A DNA stretch of 64,000 bases from Conexibacter arvalis (GTDB lineage Bacteria > Actinomycetota > Thermoleophilia > Solirubrobacterales > Solirubrobacteraceae), in contig NZ_JACHNU010000006.1 of assembly GCF_014199525.1 (NCBI RefSeq), positions 1 to 64,000 on the forward strand, given 5' to 3'. A program made the translations under genes and the position numbers. Shown here piece after piece: positions 45,438 through 54,049 of the stretch; within the stretch, counting starts at the first letter, position 1; every line of letters begins with the position of its first letter. The notes under the pieces were generated by a model. It saw only the letters and a program-made list of their open reading frames with translations. It had not been told where the DNA came from and did not search any database.

Positions 45438-48400
45438 TCATCTCACCTCGACCCGCAGGCTCACCGCACCGGTGAATCCGCTCAGGTCGAGCGTCTCGCC
45501 GCTGAACGGCACGATTCTGCCGGTCACCGTCTCTCTGACCGCGGTGACCGCCCTTCCGGCGGGCAGCCGCAGCCGCAGCTTCAGCTCTCTCAGCGACGCC
45601 GACGCGGGCAGCGTGGCGGTCACGTCGAGCCGTCTCGCCGAGGCGATGCTCGAGACGACTCTGTAGGAGACCGCCCCGAACGGCGTCGGCGCGTCGTCGA
45701 CCGCGATCGTCTTGCCCTCCTCCGTCCACGCGCGCGGCGTCGAGAAGGCGAGCCAGAGTCTGTCGGGGATGCCGTCGGCGCGCTCGCCGACGTGGACCAG
45801 CGCCTCGCGCAGCGCGACCAGGAAGCCGTCGGCGTTCGAGCTGGTCGGCGGCAGGTACATCGAGCGGAAGTACTCGCCGAGAACCGGCCCGATCGTGTGG
45901 CCCTCGCCGCCGACGAACGTCTTGCGGGTCATGCCGTGCGCGAGCTTGCCGTAGAGCGCGAGCACGATCTTGTCGGCCTTGTCGTTGGCGGCCAGGAAGC
46001 GGACCCGCTCGATCATGTAGACGTTGTCGTCGCCGGTGGTCTTGTAGCCGGGGAGGCCGTTGGGGAACACCGAACCGATCGCGGTCGGGTAGTAGTTGAA
46101 GCGCTGCAGCCCGAGCATCAGCGCGCCCTGCTCGCGCGAGTAGCGCCAGATGTCGTCGGCCTCCGCGCTGCCCGGCGCGAAGATGCCCGACGCGAGCACG
46201 TACGGATGCAGCAGGTTCCAGTAGGAGCCGATTCTCGTCGCGGTGATCGGATCGAACGCCACGTGCCCGCCGAGCAGGTCGTGCGGGACGAACGTCGCGC
46301 TGCCGACGGAGCGCTTGGAGCTGTCGATCGCCGCGCGCAGGCTTCTGCGGAAGCTCTCCGCGATCGGCTCGTATCTGGCCGCCAGCGCGGACTCGCCGAT
46401 CAGTCTCCAGACGAGCGCCATGTCCCGCATGCCGCGCCACCCGACCGCTTGCGCGTGGGTGCCGTACAGGCTCGCGGTGATGTCCCCGCTCGCGCCCTCT
46501 CTGGGCAGGATGCCGTTGGGGTCCGCGGCGAGCTGGCTCGCCATCGTGTCCATCAGGCTCGCGTACGTCGGCGTGTTGGCTCTGATGAAGGCGGTGTCGC
46601 CGGTCAGGAACCAGTACGCCGCCGCATGCGAGAGCTTCTCGCCCCGCTCCCAGTTGGGGTATCTGGTCGCTCCCTTGCTCAGCGGCAGCAGCGCCTGCAG
46701 CCCGTCTCTGGCCGCCGCCGGGAAGCCGTACTCCGCGAGCCGCTGCAGCGCCGAGCTGCTCTCCGGCTGGAAGTAGGTCTCGTAGAGGTTGCCGTAGCTG
46801 TAGCGCCAGTTCAGCTGGAGCGCCTGGATCAGCAGGTTGCGCTGCGCGTCCATCACGCGCTGCTCCGGCACCTGATACGTCGCGCCGGTCGCGAGCTTCG
46901 CGTTCCACTCCGTTCTCACCTGGCTGAGCGCGGCGGCGTAGCTCGCCGCGTCGGCGGTGAAGGTGCTCGGCGCCGCCGGAGCGACCGGGCGCACCAGATA
47001 GCGCGTCTGGACCGCACCGCTGGAGATGTCGACGGTCGACCTCAGGGTCGTGCCGTGCTCCAGCGTCCAGCCGGCGCCGTCGTAGACGACGACGTTTCCG
47101 TCGCTGGTGATCGATCCGCCGGCGTCGCTCAGCGCGCTGTCTCCGGTCACGACGCGCAGGTCGACCGCGCTCAGCGAGGAGGTTCCCCTCTGCGCCGTCA
47201 GCTTCACGAAGCTGGCCGGCGTTCTCGTGCCCGGCAGCCAGGCGACGAACGACTCCTGCGTGTACGCGACGCCGTCGATGTCTCTGTAGGAGACCTGGAG
47301 CACCGGCAGGTGGCCGTCGGCCAGCGCCGGCTCCTCCAGCGCCGCCTCGCAGAGTCCGTAGCGTTCGCGCCCGTCGACGCCGACGAAGGTCGTCATCCGA
47401 CGTCCGTCGGCTCTGCGGGACGCGATCTGGCTGCCGTCGGCGACGTGCAGCGCGCCGCTCTGCGCGAACGTGTCCGCCTGCGGGGCCCACATCGGGATGT
47501 AGAAGACGCCCGAGTCGGTCAGCCGGTTGCCGGCGGTGCCGGCCGGCGAACCGACGCCGCGCAGCGGCAGCAGATGGTCCTTGATGTTGTCGTAGGTCGG
47601 TCCGCCCGGCGCGCTCAGCAGGGCCTCGCCCCACACGTCCGGCTTCGATCTCAGGGCCGTCTCGACGGAGGCGACGTAGCCGCCCGGGAACGACAGTCTG
47701 GCGACGCACTGCGCTCTGACGAGGTCGCCGACGCGGCCGACGCTCGGGCCGAACGAGAGCTCGATCGCCATGTCGCGGCTGACCGGCCCGCTGGCGTCCC
47801 ATGCCTGCTGGGTGGCGTCGTCGGCGCGTCGCGCGACGCGGCCGGCGCCCGTCTCGACGGCGCCGGTGCCGACGACGAGCACGTACGTGCTGCCCGATCT
47901 GACCGCCGCGCCATCTTCGAAGCGGACCGAGCGCTTGCCGGCCGGGCCCGCCGCCAACTCGGCGGAGGCGACGACCGCGCCGCTGGGCGAGCCGTTGCGG
48001 ACGGTCAGGGAAAGCGGACCATCGTTGGCCTCGGTCAGCCAGATCGACGCGTCGTAGAGCGTGCCGTCGAGGGCGCTGAACCCCTGCGCCGCGACGTCGG
48101 GTCCGTGGACGGGGCCGAAGTCGCCGCTGGTCGGCGGCTGCGTGTCGCGCGTGACGGTGGCGCCGCAGAAGCCGACCTCCAGCGCCATCTCCCAGCCGGT
48201 CGCTCTCCGGTCGCCGCCTCCGCCGCCGCCGTCTCTGACGTACACGTAGCCGGAGGGGGCCGGGACCAGCTCGGCCGTCCCTCTCGTCGCGGCGGGGGCG
48301 TTGAGCTTGAGGATGTACGTGTTGCCGGCTCTGACCGCGATCGCTCTCGGGAAGGTCACCTCGGCCTTGCCGGTCACGCCGGCCGCGATCGTCGCGGTGC

Positions 48401-49166
48401 CGAGGACGGTGCCGCCGATCGCCGCGCCCTCGATCACCGAGACGGTGACCGGAGCATCGGCCGCGGCGGCGATCCAGACCGAGGCGCGTTCGATCGAGGA
48501 GCCGGCGGCGACGAACGAGTCGCCGAGATAGAAGCCGCCGTAGATCGCGTTGCCGGGACCGCCGACGGACTCCTGCAGCACCGTCGCGGGCGCGCCGAGC
48601 GTACAGCTGCCAACGCCCGCGGAGCCGCAGAAGTCGACCTCCATCGCCATGTCCCAGTTGGTCGGTCTCCAGTCGCCGCCGCCTCTGCCGCCGTCTCTGG
48701 CGTAGACGAATCTGCTCGCCGTCGCCGGGATCAGCTCGGCGAGGCCTCTGGTGGCGCCGGGGGCGTTGACCTTGAGGATGTAGTCGCCGCCCGCTCTGAC
48801 GGCGATCGGGCTGCTCGGCGTCGCGACCGCCTTGCCGCTCACGCCGGCCGCGATCGTGGCGGTGCCGACGACCGTGCCGCCGATCGCCGTCCCCTCGATG
48901 ACCGACAGCGTCACCGGTGCGTCGGCTGCCTGCTTCATCCAGACGGCCATGCGCGTGATCGAGCTGCCGCTGGCGACGAAGGCGTCGCCGAGGTAGAAGC
49001 CGCCGTACACGGCGTTGCCGGGGCCGCCGACGCTCTCCTGCGTCCAGGTGGCCGGCGCCCCGACCGGGCAGGATGGCGCCTCCGCCCTCGCGGAGGCCGC
49101 TGCGGTCGTCAAGGCGAGCAGGGCGACGGCCAGCGTCGTCGCTGCTCTGCGGATTCGGCTGCTCAC
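45438..49166 (-). CDS. Large exported glycosidase-like protein
   Basis: A 1242-aa exported protein. After a signal peptide (AATTLAVALLALTTAAASARA) two near-identical beta modules of about 140 residues occur in tandem (each with QESVGGPGNA(V/I)YGGFYLGD and ending in a Cys-Gly), followed by a third diverged one. Residues about 740-1140 look like an alpha/alpha-toroid (six-hairpin) glycosidase domain (GEKLSHAAAYWFLTGDTAFI, NYYPTAIGSVFPNGLPGY, SYWNLLHPYVLASGIF). A beta domain ends the protein. Start GTG 49166 has GGAGG 5 nt upstream. AGA codons are frequent. It could release the compound that the ABC importer takes up. Confidence 0.65.
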   Translation of the reverse strand: MSSRIRRAATTLAVALLALTTAAASARAEAPSCPVGAPATWTQESVGGPGNAVYGGFYLGDAFVASGSSITRMAVWMKQAADAPVTLSVIEGTAIGGTVVGTATIAAGVSGKAVATPSSPIAVRAGGDYILKVNAPGATRGLAELIPATASRFVYARDGGRGGGDWRPTNWDMAMEVDFCGSAGVGSCTLGAPATVLQESVGGPGNAIYGGFYLGDSFVAAGSSIERASVWIAAAADAPVTVSVIEGAAIGGTVLGTATIAAGVTGKAEVTFPRAIAVRAGNTYILKLNAPAATRGTAELVPAPSGYVYVRDGGGGGGDRRATGWEMALEVGFCGATVTRDTQPPTSGDFGPVHGPDVAAQGFSALDGTLYDASIWLTEANDGPLSLTVRNGSPSGAVVASAELAAGPAGKRSVRFEDGAAVRSGSTYVLVVGTGAVETGAGRVARRADDATQQAWDASGPVSRDMAIELSFGPSVGRVGDLVRAQCVARLSFPGGYVASVETALRSKPDVWGEALLSAPGGPTYDNIKDHLLPLRGVGSPAGTAGNRLTDSGVFYIPMWAPQADTFAQSGALHVADGSQIASRRADGRRMTTFVGVDGRERYGLCEAALEEPALADGHLPVLQVSYRDIDGVAYTQESFVAWLPGTRTPASFVKLTAQRGTSSLSAVDLRVVTGDSALSDAGGSITSDGNVVVYDGAGWTLEHGTTLRSTVDISSGAVQTRYLVRPVAPAAPSTFTADAASYAAALSQVRTEWNAKLATGATYQVPEQRVMDAQRNLLIQALQLNWRYSYGNLYETYFQPESSSALQRLAEYGFPAAARDGLQALLPLSKGATRYPNWERGEKLSHAAAYWFLTGDTAFIRANTPTYASLMDTMASQLAADPNGILPREGASGDITASLYGTHAQAVGWRGMRDMALVWRLIGESALAARYEPIAESFRRSLRAAIDSSKRSVGSATFVPHDLLGGHVAFDPITATRIGSYWNLLHPYVLASGIFAPGSAEADDIWRYSREQGALMLGLQRFNYYPTAIGSVFPNGLPGYKTTGDDNVYMIERVRFLAANDKADKIVLALYGKLAHGMTRKTFVGGEGHTIGPVLGEYFRSMYLPPTSSNADGFLVALREALVHVGERADGIPDRLWLAFSTPRAWTEEGKTIAVDDAPTPFGAVSYRVVSSIASARRLDVTATLPASASLRELKLRLRLPAGRAVTAVRETVTGRIVPFSGETLDLSGFTGAVSLRVEVR

Positions 49167-49196
49167 GTCATCCTCCGATCGGGACACCGGATCGAT

Positions 49197-50150
49197 TCAG
49201 GGCACCAGCAGGGTCTTCGCGTGGGCCGGCGGCCGCTCGAGCAGGTCGAGGAAGACCTCGACGCCCGCGTCGAGCGGCTCGCTTCTCACCCACGCGCTCG
49301 TATCGAGCTGCGCGACGATCTCGAGCGCGCGCGCGAAGTCGCGCTCCAGGTAGGCGAAGGTGCCGAGCACGCGCTTCTCGCCGCGGACCAGCGCGAGCCC
49401 GTCGAAGCCGGCGTCGGCGCCGTGCAGGCCGATCCAGACGGCGCTGCCCCCGGGGACCAGCAGCGCGGCGGCGTCGGCGCGCGTCTCCGCGCTGCCGACG
49501 GCGTCGACGATCACGTCGAACTCGCCCTCCAGCCGCCGTGCGGCGTGCGCGACGCCGGCCGCGCGGGCCGTCTCCAACCGCTCCTCGCTGAGGTCGCTGA
49601 CGACGACCTCGGGGACGCCGAGCCGCTGCGCGACGAGCGCCGTCGCGAGGCCGAGCATGCCGGCGCCGATCACGCCGACGCGCGCCGGATGCGGATCGTG
49701 CGCCTGCGCGAGCGCGAGCGCGTGGACGGCGTTGGCGACCGGCTCGACGAGCGCGCCGTCGGCGAACGACATCCCGTCCGGGAGCGGCACGCAGCACGAC
49801 TCGGGCAGCGCGACCCGCTCCGCGAAGCCGCCGTCGCGCTGGATGCCGACCAGCGCCCGTGTGCGGCAGACGTTGCGCAGGCCGCGCAGGCAGCGGTCGC
49901 AGCGGCCGCACGCGATCAGCGGGTTGACGGTGACGCGCTCGCCCGTGTCGAGCCGGACGCCCGCGATCTCGTGACCCATCACCAGCGGCGGGATGCGAAA
50001 CGGGCTCTGGCTGCGGAAGCCCTCCAGCTCCGAGCCGCAGATGCCGACGGCCTTCACCTCGACGACGACCTCCCCGGGGCCCGCGACCGGCTCGGGCTGG
50101 CCGGCGCGCTGCTCGAGCGTCAGCGGCGCGGTGTAGACGATCGCGCGCAT
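49197..50150 (-). CDS. Zinc-dependent alcohol dehydrogenase
   Basis: A 317-aa medium-chain dehydrogenase. The catalytic zinc site is VGICGSELEGF with GHEIAG; the structural zinc site has four Cys in CGRCDRCLRGLRNVC. The NAD-binding motif is VGVIGAGMLGLAT. Likely oxidises a polyol or sugar hydroxyl in the pathway. ATG shares one base with the stop of the DapA-like gene. Confidence 0.92.
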   Translation of the reverse strand: MRAIVYTAPLTLEQRAGQPEPVAGPGEVVVEVKAVGICGSELEGFRSQSPFRIPPLVMGHEIAGVRLDTGERVTVNPLIACGRCDRCLRGLRNVCRTRALVGIQRDGGFAERVALPESCCVPLPDGMSFADGALVEPVANAVHALALAQAHDPHPARVGVIGAGMLGLATALVAQRLGVPEVVVSDLSEERLETARAAGVAHAARRLEGEFDVIVDAVGSAETRADAAALLVPGGSAVWIGLHGADAGFDGLALVRGEKRVLGTFAYLERDFARALEIVAQLDTSAWVRSEPLDAGVEVFLDLLERPPAHAKTLLVP

Positions 50151-51088
50151 CAGCGCAGCGCCGCCTCCGCCGCGAACGCCTCCAGCACCTCGCGGCGGCG
50201 CGCACCGCCGAGCGGGGTCAACGGCAGGCGCAGCTCGTCGGAGTCGATCAGGCCGCGCTCCAGCAGGACGGCCTTGATGACGGCGACGTAGTCGCGGCCG
50301 CCGAGCGCGCCGTGCAGGAACGGGGTCGCGGGCCGGTAGGCGGCGTACGCGTCCTCGGTGCGGCCGGCTCGCAGCAGGCTCCAGACCTCGGCGGCGCGCG
50401 CCGGGTAGACCATCGGCAGCGCGACCATCGCGCCGTCGGCGCCGCGCGTGAACTGGTGCCAGAGGACCGCGTCGTCGCCGGCGTGGACCGTCAGCCCGGT
50501 CGCCTCCTTCAACTCCGCGACCTTCTCCAGAGCCGTGTCCGTGACCTTCACGTGCGTCAGCCTGGGGACTGCCGCGGCGATCGCGACGACGTCGGCGACG
50601 CTGAGCGGGGTGTGGTTGGCGGCGGGGTTGTCGTAGAGGCAGAGGTCGGCGGGCGCCTCGGCCGCGATCTCGCCGAAGTGGGCGATCAGCCCGTCGCGGC
50701 TGTTGGCGAAGTAGTTCGGAACCGACACGACGAGCAGGTCGGCGCCGGCCTCCCCGGCCGCGTCGAGCAGCCGGCGGCTGTGCTCGATCGAGTTGTCGCC
50801 GATCGAGAAGGCGACCGCGCCGACGAGGTCCCGCCGACCGCAGGCCGCTCGCAGCAGCGCGATGCGCTCGTCGAGGGTGAGGCTCGGCACCTCTCCGACG
50901 CTGCCGCCGACGAGCACGCCCGCGACGTGTCCGGCGAGATCGTCGAGCACGCGCCCGAAGCTCTCGAAGTCCACCGCACCGTCCTTGAATGGCGTCAGCA
51001 GCGGCGGCAGCAGCCCCGTGACACGTCTCGCTTCACCCGCCGCAGCGCCGTTCGCGTGCGATGCCGGAGTTGCGCTCATCGACTCCAC
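50150..51088 (-). CDS. DapA/dihydrodipicolinate synthase-family aldolase
   Basis: A TIM-barrel lyase of about 312 aa. The family's GGSVGEVPSLTLDER replaces GTTGE; Schiff-base Lys lies in THVKVTDTALEK and the Tyr in VVSVPNYFANS. DapA relatives cleave or form 2-keto acids (KDG aldolase, sialate lyase, hydroxyproline-related lyases). GTG 51088 is chosen for AGGAG 6 nt upstream; an ATG three codons later is also possible. First gene of the long operon. Confidence 0.88.
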   Translation of the reverse strand: MESMSATPASHANGAAAGEARRVTGLLPPLLTPFKDGAVDFESFGRVLDDLAGHVAGVLVGGSVGEVPSLTLDERIALLRAACGRRDLVGAVAFSIGDNSIEHSRRLLDAAGEAGADLLVVSVPNYFANSRDGLIAHFGEIAAEAPADLCLYDNPAANHTPLSVADVVAIAAAVPRLTHVKVTDTALEKVAELKEATGLTVHAGDDAVLWHQFTRGADGAMVALPMVYPARAAEVWSLLRAGRTEDAYAAYRPATPFLHGALGGRDYVAVIKAVLLERGLIDSDELRLPLTPLGGARRREVLEAFAAEAALR

Positions 51089-51131
51089 AAACCTCTCCTC
51101 GATCAACTGACGAGCGAGACCGTATCAGAAT

Positions 51132-51182
51132 GAAAGCGAGCTTTCGAAATTTTTGGCAGACCACTTGCGAATTTTTCGGCAG
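51132..51182. promoter_or_regulatory. Operator region between DapA-like and IclR genes
   Basis: GAAAG-N4-CTTTC is a perfect inverted repeat at 51132-51145. Two 19-bp direct repeats of the form CTTkCGAAwTTTTyGGCAG occupy 51141-51159 and 51164-51182, 23 bp apart. This AT-rich block in the divergent promoter is the best candidate for IclR binding. Confidence 0.65.
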
Positions 51183-51248
51183 CCCTCCTTCACTGCGCTT
51201 GGTATGGTCCTTCGGCCTGTCGTTCAGCCGTCTTCCGGAGAATCCGTC

Positions 51249-52061
51249 ATGACCATGCCAGCGCCGCCAGATGAGCCCAGGACCAACGCGGTCCAGGCCG
51301 TCCAGCGGACCCTCCGCCTGCTGCGGGACCTCGGCGACGCCGGCGCGATCGGCGCCCCGCTGGCCGCGCTCGCCCGCAGCGCCGGCCTGAGCGAGGCGAC
51401 CGCGCTGCGCTACCTGCGGACGCTCGTCGACGGCGAGTTCGTCGAGTACGACGAGGCGACCGCGCGCTACCGCCTCGGCCTCGGCGTGCTGGTGCTCGGC
51501 GAGCGCGCGCTCGGCGACGTCGACCCGCGCCCGCTCGTGCTGCCGCAGATGGAGGGGCTGCGCGACGCGTGGGGGCACACGGTCAACCTCGCCGCCTTCC
51601 GTAACGGGCGAATCGTGCTGATCGAGGTGATGGAGGGCAACCGCTCGATCAAGAAGGGCGCCCAGGTCGGCGAGGAGGACCAGCTCCACTCGACCGCGCT
51701 CGGCAAGGCGCTGCTGGCGAGCCTCCCGCGCGAGCGCGCGCTCGCGCTGCTCGCCGAGCACGGTATGCCGGCGACGACCGAGCACACGATCACCTCCGCC
51801 GAGGCGATGGCGGCCGAGCTCGACCGCGTCGCCGCGCGCGGCTACGCGACCGACGAGGAGGAGGCCGAGCTGGGCCTGCGCTGCGTCGGCGTCGCGATCC
51901 GCGACCGCCGCGGCACGCCCTCGTACGGCATCTCCGTGAGCGCTCCCGTGCAGGCGCTCGACCACGACGACAGCGCCGAGATCGGCGAGGCGCTCGTCGC
52001 TGCCGCGCGCGAGCTGTCGCGCCGGCTCGGCCACCGCGCCGAGGCGACGCCGGTCGGCTGA
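51249..52061 (+). CDS. IclR-family regulator of the long catabolic operon
   Basis: A 270-aa regulator: winged HTH at residues about 15-70 (ALARSAGLSEATALRYLRTL) and an IclR effector domain with the SALGKALLA-like motif LHSTALGKALLASLP and late RGYATDEEEAELGLRCVG. The effector domain usually binds a small organic acid. Divergent from the 16-gene operon across operator-like repeats, which points to local control. CGGAG precedes ATG 51249. Confidence 0.92.
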   Translation: MTMPAPPDEPRTNAVQAVQRTLRLLRDLGDAGAIGAPLAALARSAGLSEATALRYLRTLVDGEFVEYDEATARYRLGLGVLVLGERALGDVDPRPLVLPQMEGLRDAWGHTVNLAAFRNGRIVLIEVMEGNRSIKKGAQVGEEDQLHSTALGKALLASLPRERALALLAEHGMPATTEHTITSAEAMAAELDRVAARGYATDEEEAELGLRCVGVAIRDRRGTPSYGISVSAPVQALDHDDSAEIGEALVAAARELSRRLGHRAEATPVG

Positions 52062-52087
52062 TCCGGGCATCGCGTCAGTCCGCCGCC

Positions 52088-52867
52088 TCAGCCCCGCGGG
52101 GCGCCCATCTCCTCGGAGACGCGCGCGGCCGTCGCCCGCACGGCGGCGAGCACCGCATCGCGTCGCCCGTCGCCGAGCACGTCGGCGCGGAAGCCGGTGA
52201 CCGACAGGCCGCCGCAGCAGCGGCCGGTCGCGTCGAAGACCGGCGCCGCCATGCAGGCGATCCCCTCGTACTCCTCCTCGTCTTCGACCGCATAGCCGAC
52301 CGCGGCGCTCTCGCGCAGACCGGCGAGCGCCTTCGCCGCCCCGCGGCCGTCGCCGACGAGCGCGCGCTGGCGGTCCTCCGGCAGATGGGCGGCGATCGCC
52401 TTGCCGAGCGCAGTGGCGCCGAACGGGACGGTGCGGCCGACGAAGGTGTGGAACTGGACGAACGACGGGCCCGCCGCCTTCGCGAGGTAGATCACCTGGT
52501 CGCGCTCGAGCACGCCGGCGTGGGCCGGGAGGCCGACCTCCTCGGCGAGCCGCTCGAGGTGCGGCTGGGCGATCTCAGGCAGGCCGAGCCTCGTGATCAG
52601 CCGCGCGCCGAGCCGGTAGATCGCGAGCGTCGGCTGCCAATGGTGGGTGCGCCCGTTGACGCGTTCGACCGCGTAGCCGCGTGCTTCCAGCGTCCGCATG
52701 ATCGCCGAGCAGCTCGCGAGCGGGACGTCGGCGCGGCTGGCGATCTCGGTCAGCGAGAGCGGCCCCTCGGACTCGGTCAGCAGCTCGAGGATCGTCAGCG
52801 TGCGATCGGCCGCCGGCGCCTTCGAGCGCGGCGGGGGCGTGGCAGCGGCGTGTCGGGTGTCGTCCAT
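52088..52867 (-). CDS. IclR-family regulator (second)
   Basis: A 259-aa regulator with an HTH (LTEIASRADVPLASCSAIMR) and an IclR effector domain (PFGATALGKAIAAHLPEDRQ, CMAAPVFDATGRCCGGLSV). Convergent with the first IclR gene and divergent from the U32-like/aldehyde dehydrogenase pair, which it probably controls. Confidence 0.92.
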   Translation of the reverse strand: MDDTRHAAATPPPRSKAPAADRTLTILELLTESEGPLSLTEIASRADVPLASCSAIMRTLEARGYAVERVNGRTHHWQPTLAIYRLGARLITRLGLPEIAQPHLERLAEEVGLPAHAGVLERDQVIYLAKAAGPSFVQFHTFVGRTVPFGATALGKAIAAHLPEDRQRALVGDGRGAAKALAGLRESAAVGYAVEDEEEYEGIACMAAPVFDATGRCCGGLSVTGFRADVLGDGRRDAVLAAVRATAARVSEEMGAPRG

Positions 52868-52873
52868 CGCTGA

Positions 52874-52987
52874 GTTTCGAAATATCGAAGAGTTCATCGA
52901 AATGCCGGAACGTTCGCCGCATGCTCGACCATGCGACCCGTGCTTGTCAAGCGTGTTTTCACATGCCGTCACGTTTCGGTATATCGA
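52874..52987. promoter_or_regulatory. Paired IclR-operator-like motifs
   Basis: GTTTCGAAATATCGA (52874-52888) and GTTTCGGTATATCGA (52973-52987) share 13 of 15 bases, 99 bp apart, one close to each divergent start. Both are near-palindromic. The region is clearly AT-richer than its surroundings. Confidence 0.6.
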
Positions 52988-53023
52988 TTGGTTAATTGAT
53001 ATGTCGTTGCTACGGTCGGCGCC

Positions 53024-54049
53024 ATGATCCCAACCCGTCACCTGCTGGCCGGTCTCGGCCTCCCTGACACCGACGCCCACGACCTGCCGGCCTCCGCCAA
53101 GCGCTTCGACGACGGCGGGCAGTGGCGGCTGGAGATCCCCTCGACCGAGGGCCCAGAGTCGCTGCGCACCGTGCTGGCGGCCGCCGACGAGCACGGCCTG
53201 CGCGTCCATCGCGTCAGCCAGGGGAGCGGGATCACGCTTCAGAGCGACGACGAGATCCGCGAGATGGTCGCGCTCGGCGCCGAGCGCGACCTCGAGGTGT
53301 CGCTCTTCACCGGCCCGCGCGCCGGCTGGGACGTCGGCGTCCAGGCCGTCACGAGCTCCGGCCGGATCGCCGGGATGAGCCTCCGCGGCGCCGACCAGCT
53401 CCGCTACGGCCTCGACGACGTCGTGCGAGCCTGCGAGCTGGGGCTGCGCAGCGTGCTGATCAGCGACCTCGGCCTGCTGCGCGTGCTCGGGCGGCTGCGC
53501 GCCGCCGGCCACCTGCCGTCCGACCTCGTGCTGAAGGTCTCGGTCTCGCTGCCGGCCTCCAACCCGGCGACCGCCGCGCTGCTGGAGGAGCTGGGCGCGA
53601 CGACGATCAACCTGCCGGTCGACCTGACGCTCGCGCAGCTGGCGGCAATCCGGGCCGCCGTCGACGTGCCGGTCGACCTCTACGTCGAGACGACCGACGA
53701 CTTCGGCGGCCTGCTGCGCTACCACGAGATCCCCGAGATCGTGCGCGTCGCGGCGCCGGTCTACCTGAAGTTCGCCGTCCGCAACTCGCCCGGGCTCTAC
53801 CCCTCCGGCGAGCATCTGCGCGAGGCGGCGCTGTCGACGGCGCGCGAGCGCGTCCGCCGCGCCGCGCTCGGGATCGCGCTGCTGGAGCGCACCGCGCCGG
53901 CGGCCGTGATGAGCCGCAGCTCCGGGCACGGCCTTCCGGCGACGATGCCGGCGGCGCCCGCCGGAACGGCGGCGAGCGCCGGGCCGGACGCGTCCGCGGT
54001 CGGCGCACGCGACAGCTCGTCGGCCTCCGCGAACGGCGGTGCGGCGTGA
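53024..54049 (+). CDS. U32-like TIM-barrel protein
   Basis: A 341-aa protein. Residues about 110-290 form a barrel with the pattern of peptidase family U32-related proteins (VVRACELGLRSVLISDLGLL, LKVSVSLPASNPATAALLEE, INLPVDLTLAQLAAIR, VYLKFAVRNSPGLYPSGEHL). U32 proteins include collagenase-like and RNA-hydroxylation proteins, so no reaction is proposed. The C-terminal 50 residues are low-complexity. Its stop overlaps the start of the next gene (GTGA). Confidence 0.55.
   Translation: MIPTRHLLAGLGLPDTDAHDLPASAKRFDDGGQWRLEIPSTEGPESLRTVLAAADEHGLRVHRVSQGSGITLQSDDEIREMVALGAERDLEVSLFTGPRAGWDVGVQAVTSSGRIAGMSLRGADQLRYGLDDVVRACELGLRSVLISDLGLLRVLGRLRAAGHLPSDLVLKVSVSLPASNPATAALLEELGATTINLPVDLTLAQLAAIRAAVDVPVDLYVETTDDFGGLLRYHEIPEIVRVAAPVYLKFAVRNSPGLYPSGEHLREAALSTARERVRRAALGIALLERTAPAAVMSRSSGHGLPATMPAAPAGTAASAGPDASAVGARDSSSASANGGAA

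Noticed and set aside
45360-50291. A 1643-codon open frame on the + strand
   Set aside because: Antisense to the exported glycosidase-like protein and alcohol dehydrogenase; no recognisable domain.
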